Source of the DNA: Tremella fuciformis | Lineage: Eukaryota; Basidiomycota; Tremellomycetes; Tremellales; Tremellaceae | Assembly (NCBI GenBank): GCA_032768795.1 | Contig: CP136490.1 | Coordinates: forward strand, 5,704,001-5,768,000 | DNA length: 64,000 nucleotides | Reading direction: 5' to 3' | Shown: positions 23,023 to 34,960 of the stretch, piece after piece | Position numbering within the stretch: position 1 is the first letter of the stretch | Layout of the letters: every line of letters starts with the position of its first letter | Position numbers and translations under genes: made by a program | The notes under the pieces: generated by a model | The model's database searches: none | What the model was told of the DNA's origin: nothing | The model's input: only the letters and a program-made list of their open reading frames with translations

Positions 23023-25307
23023 CTACGCCGCCATGGCCTGCGCCAGAGTACCGGGAAGAGCCCCTGGAGGGTTCGCCCCCTTCCCAACGGCACTGCCATT
23101 GCTGTTGACCGCTCCATTCACTGTTTCCTTCACGACGGGATCGGGGAGCTTGACGCCAGCTTCGCGAAGGAGACGCGCATAATACTCCTTCATCTCGGCC
23201 TCGATCTTCTTAGTGGCGGAGATGACTATAGTGTGCAGATCCTCTGTGGAGTCAGCTTGCGACGAAACAGAAAGGAGAAAGCTGACGCTTCCACTCCCCG
23301 GCACGACTGGACGAGACTGTCCCAGGTGCCAGACCCATGAGCGCTTTCGCGCAATCTCCCGATTTGACACGACCCTTGACATCGCTCATCTTGGTCGTGT
23401 CGATATACCAGTTCTGAGTCTTGGCCGAGATCAGATCGGGATACAGTCTGCCCGCGATATCTACCTGTTAGCGCGATTCCTTTTGAGGGCGCGCGACGAG
23501 GCGTACCAATCACATCGCAAGTCACCTCGGACCCCGCATCGTTCAACTGCCTATATGTGTAGCCGACCGGAGGAGTGTTGAGCGAAGACCATTTCTCCAA
23601 CGTGTCATCCGGTATTGGCGGAGCGGGTTGGCCAGCCACGGCGGGGGCCACCTCGAATACATCTCCGTAGCACAGACACTGATAGCCAACAACGGCATTC
23701 GCTTCTTGCGGTTGCTGGATTTCCAGAGTGATCACCCTGCCTATCAGTCACCCGTCTCTGATGCTGATAGCTTGCACACACCTGATCTTGAGCAGCACTG
23801 CCCGATCCACTGCACCGGGGGCCGGGGCTTTGAGGCCTCCCGAAGGCAGGTCTCTTCTGCTCTTTTTCAGCCGAACGAGATCATCGACCCATATACGTTC
23901 CCCGCCCAACCACATGCCCTGATACAGGGTTTTCTCCTGTGCCATTATACGCTGTCGATCTGCTTCATCGATGTCGGCCGTCCTGACGACCTCAAGGCCG
24001 ACCATGTCAGTCTGTGTCCACGAGTCGGCGATGGCCTAAAAAGTAAGACACAAGTGCAGCGGTAGCCCGTAAGCTCTCACCTGTGCTGTTCGCAACGCGA
24101 CACACATCCGATAGCCCTGATGGGCCCACTCTTTCGGCAGCTCATCAAATTTGTACCTCCTTCCCCAGCGGCCCCGCCAGCGTTCATCCAGAGGGACTTG
24201 ATGACTCGTTTTCCCTTCAGCTGCCGCCTCATGCTGGACAGCGGTCTTGATGATCCGCGAGCCTTCGTCTCCAAGCGCGTCCCAGCCTGATATCCCGCCC
24301 ATGAGCTCGTTGCCGATCTGCCAAGGCAAGAGATCCTCGGGATCTTTGATGACCTGATCGGCGTTGTTGAACATGCCTAACGGCCGCAAATGATATCGAG
24401 GGAAGTGCTTGATAGTCTGTCTCCCCGAGCTCGAGCTGCCTCCAAGGATGCTTGAAACCACAGCCGCTCCAGCACCCAGGCCAGAGCTCCCATCGGCGGA
24501 CTCGGTCACAACTTTGAGACTGATATTGGCCACGAGAGCGGGCCAATGCGTCAGGGGCGACAGACCTCGCTTCTTGCCGTCGTTAGGTGCAGGGATGGTC
24601 TCGATCCTCATCCAAACCAGCTCGCCCTTTCTGAATCTCCTCTTCGTGTTGAGGTCCGTGCTGCGTTCCGCTGGCACGCCCGCCACGGGTGGGTCCTGAT
24701 CTTCCATTTTCGCCTTCTTTCGCGGCGAGTCTCCACTCATCGACGGCCGCTTCGAGGGGCCTGCTCCCATGCTGAGCTTTTTCGTGCGCGCAATGTCGGA
24801 TTGTGAGTTGTACTTGCACTCGCATTTCGAATGATCGCTGAGCGGCCGGGACGTGTCCATGAGCCAAGCAGCGTGCTCAAGGAACTCCGATGTGGAACGG
24901 AACTTGGCCACTATGGTCGATCCCTGCATCTTGTCAGTCCCCGTCCTTGCTGCCGATCAAGGAATCTCACGTAGACGTAGCAATCCGTGCGGAACTCGCC
25001 ATTGCCTTGATCTTTGACGTGGGCAAAGATCGCATAGCCTTCCGGCAGCGGGATCCGGTGAGATTGAGCTGGTAATGTCAGCTGCCAGCTACCCCAGATG
25101 ATATCACAGCTCACCCCGCTTTGGAAGACCCATCTTCTCCGCCAAGTACTGCCCGACCTTCTCCTCGTACAGAGTGTACTTGGCATCATCCTCCGGGAGC
25201 TTCTCGAAGATGCCGGTCTGGCTCGGCTCATGCCGTTTCGGCCACCTTGAAGAGTCGCCATCGGTACGCGGCCATACCAGCCTGGGGTCGCTCGCCGGCT
25301 TTGGCAT
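23023..25307 (-). CDS. Clr2-like transcriptional silencing protein (SHREC-type)
   Basis: About 640 aa over several minus-strand exons. The first part has MPKPASDPRLVWPRTDGDS, then SHRIPLPEGYAIFAHVKDQG and the motif CECKYN, which match the N-terminal domains of Clr2 (IPLPEGY and C-x-C-K-Y). The central part holds a variable linker with KKAK and KRR basic clusters, then FRKGELVWMR and HWPALVANIS, resembling a Tudor/MBD-like chromatin module. After it come HFPRYHLRPLGMF and, in the C-terminal Clr2 region, WLGGERIWVDDLVRLK. In fission yeast Clr2 is part of the SHREC histone-deacetylase/remodeller complex that silences heterochromatin. The role here is inferred from domain order. The start ATG at 25307 lies in a short divergent promoter shared with the ATP synthase gene. 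Confidence 0.75.
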
Positions 25308-25539
25308 GTTGGGTAGCTGTACAGCTGCGGCGAGCTCTGCTGCCAGGTATAAGAATGAATTGAGTACAGAAGAGGCCGGATCACTGGTTGCCTAGCGACG
25401 GGCGCGTATTTGGGAAGTGCCACACTCGGAAGCGGTCGGAGTTTAATGGGTCCCCTCCAGTCTTCCGCTCCTCGTCCCGGTCAGCGACGACGATTCGAGG
25501 TGCATTGGACATCGCGTTCTAGGCGAAGATCAAGCAAAG
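25308..25539. promoter_or_regulatory. Bidirectional promoter, Clr2-like gene / ATP synthase subunit f
   Basis: 232 bp between divergent start codons. No TATA box is evident. Confidence 0.4.
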
Positions 25540-26286
25540 ATGTTGCCGACAGCCGCCCGACGCTCCCTCGCGGGTCTCATCCCTCCCAAGATCGCCACCC
25601 CGTCAGCGGTAGTGAGTTACTGGGTCACTGGGCTCTTATTTGGCGGTGCCGGATCCATTTGCCAATGCGCATTCCCGCAATCCCTCAGTTCGCGCTTCTG
25701 GCCGCTTTTCGCTTCGGTGCAGAAGCAGTGGTGTGGTGGCTATCACGGAGGAGTCGCTGACCACCAGTCGTCCGGCAGCACCTCTGCCCGTACCGCCTCT
25801 GTCATCGAGTTCTACTCCAAGTTGCCGAAAGGGCCGAAGCCCGCGTCCGAGCGACCTGGAGGCCTGAGGGGACGGTACTTTGAGGGCAAGAACGCCAGCG
25901 GGTGGGTTTTGATCCATATTCCAGGTGGAAGGGAAGGCGCCTGGGGGCCGCTCAGGTCCTCTCGAGACGGGTGCACAGAGATAGGATGGAATGATCGGGA
26001 ACCAGACCACCGGTCGTCGTGTTATGGGAGTGTAGCTGAAGTCACAGTGCTCCCCTCCTCGCTACCATCTTCATCCTCTTCGGTATTGGCTACACCATTG
26101 ACTACAACAGTCAGTTCTTCTCTGCCGATTCGAATACAAGGCTGACGCTTTCCCTTCACCAATTGCTATTGAACGATCTCTCTCTTCCCTCAACTTCTAC
26201 CTCGTCTGCTTGTCATCTTCGCCAACTCGATGCGCCTGCTACTACTCACAGTGCATCTCAAACACCACAAAAACGGCCACCACTAG
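25540..26286 (+). CDS. ATP17: Mitochondrial ATP synthase subunit f
   Basis: Small subunit of the membrane Fo sector of mitochondrial ATP synthase. Four exons spliced give LIPPKIATPS, then ARTASVIEFYSKLPKGPKP (the conserved VxxFYxxLPxGP signature), RGRYFEGKNASG, and a transmembrane segment LATIFILFGIGYTIDYN. The last tiny exon encodes MHLKHHKNGHH, the usual C-terminus of fungal subunit f. The final intron, about 150 nt, separates the membrane segment from this 12-codon tail, so a simple frame scan misses the true stop at 26284-26286. Length about 100 aa fits the family. A short basic N-terminus (MLPTAARRSLAG) would serve as mitochondrial presequence. Confidence 0.9.
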
Positions 26287-26860
26287 GCGCGGCGCGCGGG
26301 AGAAGCGTAGACGATGGAATGCATGGCATTTGAACACTGAAAACTGCTGGCCGGGCTTTTGGCAAGTTCCACTGCAGTCGTAGCGGCTAGCACCTGCTGC
26401 TCGGGCTTCGAGACCAAGCAGGTTGCGATGAGTCTGTCCGCCGTTACGTCCAAGAATGCTTGACGACAATCAACGCGAGGCAAGGCAGAGATGGGTGCGC
26501 TACGGCCGGCGTTTGTGCCGATACCAGTACCTTCATTTCCGTGTCATCGTTCCTCTTTCATCCAATCAGTTGTCTGGCCTACACTCCTTGCTCCTCGGCA
26601 AAGCAGGTGGTGTTGCTGTGCTGCCATTCGAAAGGCAGTCGATGTCCGAGCGGGGTTCCGATTGGTGCCCATAGCGCCTTTAGAGGTACACTCACCCTTG
26701 AAACAAGAAGCGTGTTTTTGTTTCGTCGTCCGACTGGTCCTGGGCCGGCGGTCCATGCAGTACAGCCAGGGGTGATATAAATGATCTCTGTCTGTTTGGG
26801 CCATGCATCGCATTTCTTCTTGTTGTCTACAGTTCTTCCGCAGTGACGACACGACCAGCG
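26287..26860. other. Intergenic region without recognised gene
   Basis: About 570 bp. It contains short open frames on both strands with no protein-like features. An AT-rich GATATAAATG at about 26774 lies 85 bp upstream of the next ATG and could act as a TATA box. Confidence 0.4.
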
Positions 26861-28636
26861 ATGTCGTCCGTCTTGAAGAAGCCTGAAAAGGCGCTGGTCG
26901 TTCTCATCCTGGGTGAGAGGGCTTGTCTGGTATTTCTGGGCCATGGTCGCTGACGCGGCAGGCGGAACGAACACCATAGCGCGCACATTGGTCCAGTACC
27001 TCATTGGGGCCGATGAGAAGCTCGCAGTCGTGCGTTTTGCGGGATCGGGAGACAGCTGATGCTCACCGCCTGTTCATTCGACTCGCCGACCGCTTTATCG
27101 TCAATCCACCCTCTACGTGAGCGGTGGGCCGCAGCAAGGCTCGAAGATAGCTGATGGAAGGTATCTTGACAAGCCGTTCCGGGCACTGCTCAGCTCACCC
27201 GACTCTCTGCTCGAGTACAAGCAGGTCAATTTAGCCAATACGGCGCGACACGCCGAGCTGTTCAATCCGCCATCTGAGTGGCACGGAGCACAGACGGGAT
27301 GGACCAAGTTCGACGTGGTATTCGACCTGACGGGCGAGACGGCCTTCGACAAGCCTGAGATAGCGAGTGGGCCCTAATTCGAGGCCGGGCTGACGCGGGC
27401 AGGCTCAGATCTCCCATACGTACCAGATCGCGCTCGGCCCTGCTACCTCGGCATCACGGCTTGAAACCGCATTGAAACCTGACGCTTATGTGCGCCTCAC
27501 GTTTCCGTTCTACGAGATGAAGTCGCTGCCTTCGTCCTCGCCCGGGCATGCCGAGACTGCCGACTTGCGGCCCGATGGCGTGAGAGGGCGATGGTGGCAT
27601 GAGACAATCAGAGGGATTGGTAAACTGGAAGGCCTGAACTTTGGGGTGATCCGAAGTGCGGCGTGGTACGGTCGGGGGACGTGGGAGGGCGAGGTCACCG
27701 CGCGGCTCGTCATGGGCCATGTGTACAAGTTCCTGTGCGTCCGATCCCGCGCACGAGGACTGAAAATTGGGGATGCTGACTGGCAGTGAAGAGGAGATGA
27801 AGTTCCTACACAAGTCAGTTTCGAGACATCCGGGCCTTGCCCCGCGCTGATTCCAGCCCCGACCTGCGGTACAACACTGTTCACGCGCGCGACATTTCGC
27901 AGTCCCTATACCTCTTGGCGCTGTATCTCATGCACACGCCACGCGAGACCGTCATTCTCCAGTCGGCCGTCGAGATCCCCTTCTCGTTCGCCCAATCCTC
28001 GTCCGGGTTTTCTCTCGTGCCGTCGTCCAAGCGATCCAGCATGAGCGAGACATGGAAGACGTTTCCTTCAGTCGTCCCGGAGAAAGAGACCGTTCTCGTT
28101 CCGCTCTTCAACATCGTCGATGATGATGACTCGACCCAGGAGAAGCTCGCCAGGGTTGTCGCCGAGGTTTGGGACATCAAGTACGGATTCTTGGGCAGTG
28201 CTGTCGCCACGCTTATGCAGCAATTCGCCAAGGTGCGTCTGGTCGGTTTGCCTGTGCTCTAACTTACTACAGCTCGACTTTTCCGAGGTTGTCGAGGATG
28301 TTAATGAGATGCTCATCGAGGGTTGGTGGAAGATGCTGAGTGCCTCCGACCCGCCCATAGACTCGACGCAAATCTCGCCTTTTCTGGACGAGCATGCATT
28401 CAGAAGTGAGCAAGTATCTCCAAGCTCTCTTGAGACGATGCTGACGCCTCAGAGCTAGCCATCTGTCTTGACGGATCCAAGGCGAGGCGCATACTAGGCT
28501 TCAAGCCTTTGGTTCCTCGCATACATGTTGAAGAGCTGAGAGCGATCGTCAAGGAGTTCCAGGATGACGGGCTCTGGTGCGTCTAGCCTTACAAAATGCG
28601 CGAGAGATGACTGATGATAGGCCGCGAGGTCCCTAA
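26861..28636 (+). CDS. NAD(P)-binding epimerase/SDR-fold protein
   Basis: Multi-exon gene of about 470 aa. The N-terminus after splicing reads ALVVLILGGTNTIARTLVQY, a Rossmann-type glycine motif, followed by FDVVFDLTGET, the NNAG/DLTG strand position of extended SDRs. The middle has WWHETIRGIGKLEGLNFGVI with RSAAWYGRG, consistent with the epimerase-like substrate domain, and NTVHARDISQSLYLLALYL as in the VHVxD motif. The C-terminus resembles a sugar-epimerase tail (KARRILGFKPLVPRIHVEEL, then IVKEFQDDGLW). No signal peptide was seen. The active-site Tyr-x3-Lys of classical SDRs is not clear, so it may be an atypical or non-catalytic member; the substrate is unknown. The last exon is only 16 nt and follows an intron ending GATGATAG. 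Confidence 0.7.
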
Positions 28637-28683
28637 GAGGCGCTCATAGGAAGAGATCATGGTAGGGGACGAGTACCCATTCA

Positions 28684-28727
28684 CTAGGTAAATCGGCGGT
28701 GGCGCGTCGCCGATGGGGCGTAGCTCT
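28684..28727 (-). other. Helitron 3' terminal hairpin and CTAG end
   Basis: Read on the minus strand: GAGCTACGCCCC, hairpin ATCGGCG-ACGCGCCAC-CGCCGAT, TTAC, CTAG. The hairpin is the termination signal for rolling-circle strand transfer in this transposon class. Confidence 0.85.
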
Positions 28728-28779
28728 GACTCCGGAAAATTTTGGACTTTTCATCTCTCATCTGTACATCTACATCAGA

Positions 28780-29315
28780 ATGGCTTTCCAGTCAGCTTTG
28801 TTCAAAAAAGCACTCAGGCAGCACCAGAGAGAGCAAAAAAAGCGACATCCCAACCCTCATGATGAGCACAAGCATTCCTGCTCTCAACAAAGCCGCCCAC
28901 AGCCAGTCAGACACTCTCCCTATCACCCACCCCAGCAACAATCCTACCTGCCTCCTGGGTCAGGCAAAGTCAATGGAGAGAAGAAGCCATGGGTGCCCAA
29001 AAGACCTGTTGTGAAGTCCTTGTGAGTCAGGCTCTCTCTTGGCATGACACAAAGCTGACTTGTAGCTTCAATGGTCCAGTCACCAATCCCCAGACCTTCA
29101 GATTGCCCTTGTGGAAAAGTAGGATGCTGGATTGGCTGAGGAAGATGAGAACACTCAGAGGAGGAGAAAGCCCACCTGGAACTCCTCTCTTCACTCCTCC
29201 CCCCACCCCTGAGCCTCCTACCTGGTCAGATCCCCCAACTCCTGCTGCTGATGATCCTGTGTGGGATGATTACAGACAGGAGATGGAGGCAGATAGAGGT
29301 AGTGTTAGTAGCTAG
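28780..29315 (+). CDS. Small basic/Pro-rich passenger protein inside the Helitron
   Basis: Two exons (28780-29021 and 29066-29315) spliced in phase give 163 aa. It is transcribed opposite to the Rep/helicase gene and lies inside the element, close to its 3' end. The N-terminal half is rich in Lys, His, Gln and Pro (KKALRQHQREQKKRHPNP, KKPWVPKRPVVK). The second exon has RLPLWKSRMLDWLRKMRTLR, a likely amphipathic helix, then a Pro/Thr-rich stretch (TPPPTPEPPTWSDPPTP) and an acidic end. I know no family for it. The intron has a good donor and a GCTGAC branch motif, so it is likely a real gene carried by the element rather than chance. It could be an accessory factor or a captured host gene. Confidence 0.6.
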
Positions 29316-29446
29316 AGAGAGCACAATGACATGCATACACCCCATGAACTTGAGATTCAGCTGATGCATCAAACACTCAGAGTCATGCTTGATCAACTTT
29401 TATTCAGTCTACCTATGCATTGTCATTCATCTTTTTCTCTATACAT

Positions 29447-32400
29447 TTATTCTGTCATCTGAAGCATCTGACGTCTAGACGCATCCCTTGCTGCCAATAC
29501 ACGTCCTGATACTCCCCCCCTTCTACTCTCTGTGTTCAAGCTGTTCAATCTTGCCCAATCAAAGCCTGGCTTGAAAGCAAGGCCCTCCAGAGATCTTGCT
29601 CTTGAGATTGCCACAAATGTCAATCCCGTTGAGAAGTCGGCTGAACCAAGATCAATCACTGCCTTGTCCAGCGTCATACCCTGTGATTTGTGTATGGTGA
29701 TAGCAAATGCAAGCTGCAGTGGCAGCTGGCGTCGAGAGCACCGCTGCCCGTTTGTTGTCTCCCATCTGGCTGTATGGGGCACAATGGGAACCAGTGGTAT
29801 GTTGTCTGTGGTGTGCCAGGGTGTTGGTCCAGTGTAGGATGGGAAGGCGACCATGACCACAGAAGGAACAGATTGATGAGGAGGCTCAGATGGTGAGAGC
29901 CCAATCTGATATACTGTGCCCCTGGTGCCATTGACCAATCCCTGCTCGATCCAGAGGTTGCGAGAAAGCATGACTTGAGCACCAATCATGAGGAAGACAG
30001 CAGGAGCAAGCCCCTGTGCCTGTTCCTCTGAAGCCTGGGCTGCTCCTACCCCTGTGTGCTGAGCCAGAGAGCGCAGTACAGGCTGTCCAGAGCGAGCCAA
30101 AGTGTGTAGGTTGATCTCGGAGACACTCTGCTTTGTTGCACAAAGACATACAGCATCTTGAAAGGCCTGCTGAGATGCCGGGGAAAGGTTCCCCCAGAAG
30201 CGAGAGGACAGAAGGGTGTAGTCCTCCTGTTGAGGTGTCCCGGTGTGCAGGCGAGCAAGGGTTGCTTTGAAGGCAGTGGTGGTAGGGTCGGAGCCTTCCT
30301 GCCTCATAACAGCATCAAGCTGAACGCTCTCAGTGAAAGCAAGGTAGATATCTCGGCCAATGTTGCTGAGCCTGCCTAGATAGGAGGTTTTTGTCGAGCG
30401 TGCAGTGTTGTACAGTGGAGTGTCTCCCACAGGGGGCAGTTGACCAAAGTCGCCAATGAGCAGGACAGACAGACCGGCAAAGGGCAAGTACGCTGTCGAC
30501 GGAAAGATTTGACCAAGAGCAAGGTTGATTCTCCCCAAGGCCGCCCTTCCAACCATGCTTTTCTCATCAATGATGAGGTATCGTGTCCCATGCCACTCTT
30601 CCTGGAGGCTGGCAAGCTTTCCCTCTCCAAGCTTGTCATGACTTTCCTCTATTGAGCCTCCAAGACCAAGGGCAGCATGGTATGTTGAACCAGCAATGTT
30701 GAATGCCGCCACACCCGTGGGGGCAAGCCGGCGGACAATGGGATTTGTGCTGAAGTCGAGATTGTTGTGCTGCCCAGATTGGAGCCCTTGAAGAGCTTGG
30801 GATATGGCGTCAATGAGGAAGGATTTGCCTGTTCCTGCTGTCCCATCGATGTTGAGGAGTATTTGAGGGACTGACTCTCCAGAGAGCAGACGGTTGGCAT
30901 GGCGCAAGACCTTGTCAAAGATGAGGCGCTGTGTGGTGTTGAGTAGTTGGGGATCGACAGTGTTGCGAGCTACAGAAGGCTGAGACTGCTTGGTCAGCTC
31001 ACAGTATGCAGTGGATTGTAGGCCACTGCTCACCTTCTTGCGTTCGGTTTCTAAGTAGCTTGCCCTCTCTCCTATACCATCTGATCCCCACTCCCTCCCC
31101 ACTGCTTCCCAATCGTGGGAAGTATCAATATCACGTGCTCCAAGCAGTGGCCCATTCCACCCATCTTCATCAAACTGAGGGCCCATTCCAGCCAGAACTT
31201 GCCAGTCATCAAGCTCGTGGTCATTGACTTCTTCACCCTCAGAAAACTCTGAGTCACTGTCGTTTTCATTGTCACCCTGTTGTTGACGGATGGGTCGCTT
31301 GGGCAATGTGTCTTGGTGCCCCTCTGGGTGGTCCTCAGTACAGCGAGAAAAAGCTTCTGTCCAGGATTCGTCATCAAGCTTGAGCTCTGAAGGGTGTCGA
31401 TGAGGATGGTGGAGTAGTAACTTTGCCCGGCACCAGTTTTGGTGATCCTCAGACTGAGGGTCTGATGGATAATACAGCGGCCAGAGAATGATGATCTTTG
31501 GGTGCTTCCTTCGAGTGGCGTTGTGACCTTGTTTCCGGTAGAATTGAAACCATTCGTACAGGCTGATGCCCTCATGCTCTGGCTGGCGTGCCAAGTAGGC
31601 ATCGTGCCAGTCTTGCTCCTCCACACCTTGGTCCAGTCCCTCATCTTCCTGCCTCTGCCTCAGGCGTCTCTGTCTCTTTTCCAGTATGCAGAGTGTGCCA
31701 AACTCTCGTGATGCAGACATCATATGTCGACCAAAGAGCTGATGACAGACTTCCTGAGCACTGTAATCCCTCTCGGTGACAATGCGGCTGAGCATCTTCT
31801 GGAAGACAATTCGTGAAGATGTTTCTTGCTCCAGGCGGGTTGAGATAGCCTGCATTATCTCGCCAAAGTTGTTGGATGGTTTTTCGCATTTTGAAGCATA
31901 CTTGGAGATGTAGGAGGCAACTGCACGGGGATCTGTGCATGGACTGATGTCGGAGTTGGCTCGCCATCCCAGTGCAGTGACTGCATTGTAACTGTTGAGG
32001 TGGGTGTCGTTGCGTGGTGTGATGAGTTGCTTGTTTCTGTTGGGATTGACAACCAGTCGGAGTTCTGTCTCCAGCTCCTTGGGGAACTTGAAGCGACAGA
32101 CAAGCGGACTGTTGGGAGGAGATCCTTTTGGGCGGCGAAGACAATAGGCAGTGCACCTCGTGTGCCTCTGGACACGGTTGAGCATCTGTGCCAGATCTTT
32201 GAAGCGAAAGATGATTTCGTCGCTACTGTGGGCAGAGGGGTGCTTTGGATGAGGCGGAATGTCCTCTCCAGGATTGATGGTTGACACTCTGGTGGACCAG
32301 AAGTCAAGGAATTCCTGGACACTGTCCGGATTGTTGATATCAAGGGTGTCTGGGGATGGCGCCCCCTTGAGCCAAACCAGTCCATGGACATGGCTGGAGC

Positions 32401-34960
32401 CTCGATTTTGCCATTCAAAGCGATACCACCAGTCCTCTATTCCAAGCAGGGGTTTGAGGACCTTGGCCAAGAACAGCTCAAATCTTCGATAGAACCAGCA
32501 AGCTGCAATTGCTGGGTTCTCATTGACGTTCTTGGCATTGATGCGTTGTCGATCAGGTTCGCTCATAGTTGGTAGCGCTTGGTCCGGCATGTGGACGTGG
32601 AGATCTGGCCACTGAAGATCCGCAGCTGAGAATGTGATGAAAGCATGTGGAGTGCCCAGTTGACGGATCATTGCAGCAAGATTGCGACTCTGCTGTGCCC
32701 AGTAGGGTGGTGTTCCGGTTAAGGTGGCTGCTGATCGTCGCACTCGAGATGCCAGCTGCTTGGCTGGGTCGGACACCATGGCAGCAATGTCTGCAGCAGA
32801 GAGGGCTCGGTCCTCTTCATTCCGGCTGACATAGAAGCAGGAGAGCCGTTTTGCTCGCCACCTCATGATGCAGTTGAAGGCATAATAGCTGACTGTCAGC
32901 TTGGCTTAATGCTGAGAGATGCACTCACCGGAATCGAGGGTGTTTTGCAAACCTTCCATCCTGATAGTAGAGCAGGTGACGGAAGTAGTCTGAATCACGT
33001 ATTGTGGTAGGCCGTTGTTGATGCAGATCCCCCTGGCCGGTGGGGAAGAGGAAGGGGAAGGCCTTGGTGAGGAATGGGTTGCTGATGTCGTGCTCATTGA
33101 TTGGAGTGGAATGCAGCACAGGTCCAGTGAGGAGCAGGGGTGCTGGTGGTCCTCCATCCACCACCTGTTCCAGTGCTTCCCGGATCTCCTCCACAATATT
33201 GTTGCCTTCTCCAAGGTTTGGTATAGCCAGCTCTGGCAAGCTTGTCTCCTCTGCTGACTCCTGCTCAACTGGCCCAGTGTCAGGCTCAGGTGCGCTGTAC
33301 TGCACCTCCTCCAAGTTGACAGACCGCAGCTGATGGAAGACAGAACCGTTTTCAGGAAGGGAATTGATTGCTTCCCAGTTGATCTCGACATTCTGAAAGG
33401 CTGGATGGAAGTGTTGTAGTGCTTGCAGGTTTGCGAGAATGCGTGACCGCTGGACTTGGAACTCTGGTCGGCGTGCAAAATCCTCTGAGGGATTGGCAGC
33501 GTTGGCGGGGGCTTGGGCATTTGTCGGCTTGATGATGAGAACATCAAGGTCGGTGACGGTGAGGGGAAGTCGAGAGAGGAATCTGCCACTGTCATGGGCA
33601 TAGAGACAGGTGTGGCCTCCGTATTTGGTTTGTCCACCACCAACGCGCCATGTTTGAAGCAGCACATGGTAGGGAGAGAGGAGCATCTCTTCCACCTGTG
33701 AGGGCAAGTCAGGGACTGCTCTGCCAGCTGCACGGCACAGTTCCTGCAGAGAAGGACCTGTGAAGTCAGTCATGAGAAGCACATACAATCCTGGACACTG
33801 ACCTGGATCCATACAGTTGGCAGATGTCCATTTCTCCCCATCAATTTGACAACGTGAACATTTACCCTGTTGGACCTTGAGTCCAAACCATTTCTCATTG
33901 CAGTTCTCGCAAGTCTCCATCGTCTCAGCTGCCATTGCTGAGTGGAAGTCCCCAATACACCCAATGGCAGCTTCAGAGAGGCAGATGTCGTCAAGATCGT
34001 TGGGTGTTGCAGGAATGGGCAGGAAGGCATTGCCCAGCATGTCGACTGAGAGGGATGACTGAGTTGACTGTTGTCGACGATGATAGGCTGCTCTGGAGGA
34101 TTCGCGACAGGTGCTGCAAGTCTTGAAGCGGCGAGAGGCTGTCCCTGCTTGGAGAAACTCGGAATGTTCTTTCCAGGTCTTGCACTTGAAGCAGCGTGAC
34201 TGTCCAGCATGGCGATCCAGGCGTGGTGGTGGGGCTGGTGGCTGTTCTGTGACTCGGTGTGCAGCACCTTGAGGCGGGCTGGGCGGAGTGGCGTAGGGCA
34301 GTTGAGGTGCACGTCTGGTTCGTGTGGGGCGGCCAAGCTCTACAGGATGTAGATCCTGGTTGCGACGTGGTGTTGGTGAGGTGACCTCATGGCGCGGGCG
34401 TGGAAGACCTCTCTGTGTACCAGGCGTAGGCTGAGAGCCTGGGGTGACTGGTGGCAATGGCCGGGTTGTGCGAGTGGGTGTGCCTGGCGCTGATTGGGAG
34501 TGATGCTGCTCCAAGCAAGATTGGCATGTGTTGCGTGGGCGACCTCGATTGTCTCGAAATCGAGGAGTGGCAAAGGTGAAGCCACATTTGATGCACTCAG
34601 CATGACCATGCCGTGACCGGGGTGTTGCAAGTGGGACTGGCGGTTGTTTGCGACAGAAGGAGCATGTTTTGAAGAAGTCGCTGCTGCCCCGCCCTGAAGA
34701 AGCCTTCCGAAAGTGATCACCATTGAGAGTTGTGTGCTGACCCAAACAGCGTTGGCCTCGAGAGCAGTGCATTGCTGCAATATCTGGGACTTTCTGCATC
34801 AGTATGTGCATGCATCGCTTGAAGGCAAAGCTCACATTGATGTTATGGACAAGCCAACACTTGATCATGCATCAACTTGCAAGAAGTTCAGCTGTACTCA
34901 TCAGCCCATGCATGCATGACAGAAGAATGGGCGACTTACAGTGGGTCCAAAGTTAGGCAT
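29447..34960 (-). CDS. Helitron Rep/Pif1-type helicase transposase
   Basis: About 1,780 aa and apparently intact. A possible 7-codon first exon (34960-34940, MPNFGPT) joins [16 protein letters not shown]; otherwise the start is ATG 34868 or 34772. The N-terminal region has several Cys pairs (CSFC, CIKCGF, CQSC, CFKC, CSTC, CENC) suggesting zinc fingers. One 40-nt intron joins the frames at 32929/32888 ([16 protein letters not shown]). The Rep nuclease has the HUH motif in [10 protein letters not shown] and two catalytic tyrosines in [11 protein letters not shown]. The helicase has Walker A GTAGTGKS, Walker [20 protein letters not shown] and the C-terminal [12 protein letters not shown] and AISRARSL. 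All catalytic motifs expected for a Helitron transposase are present and no premature stop was seen, so the element may be active. Confidence 0.9.
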
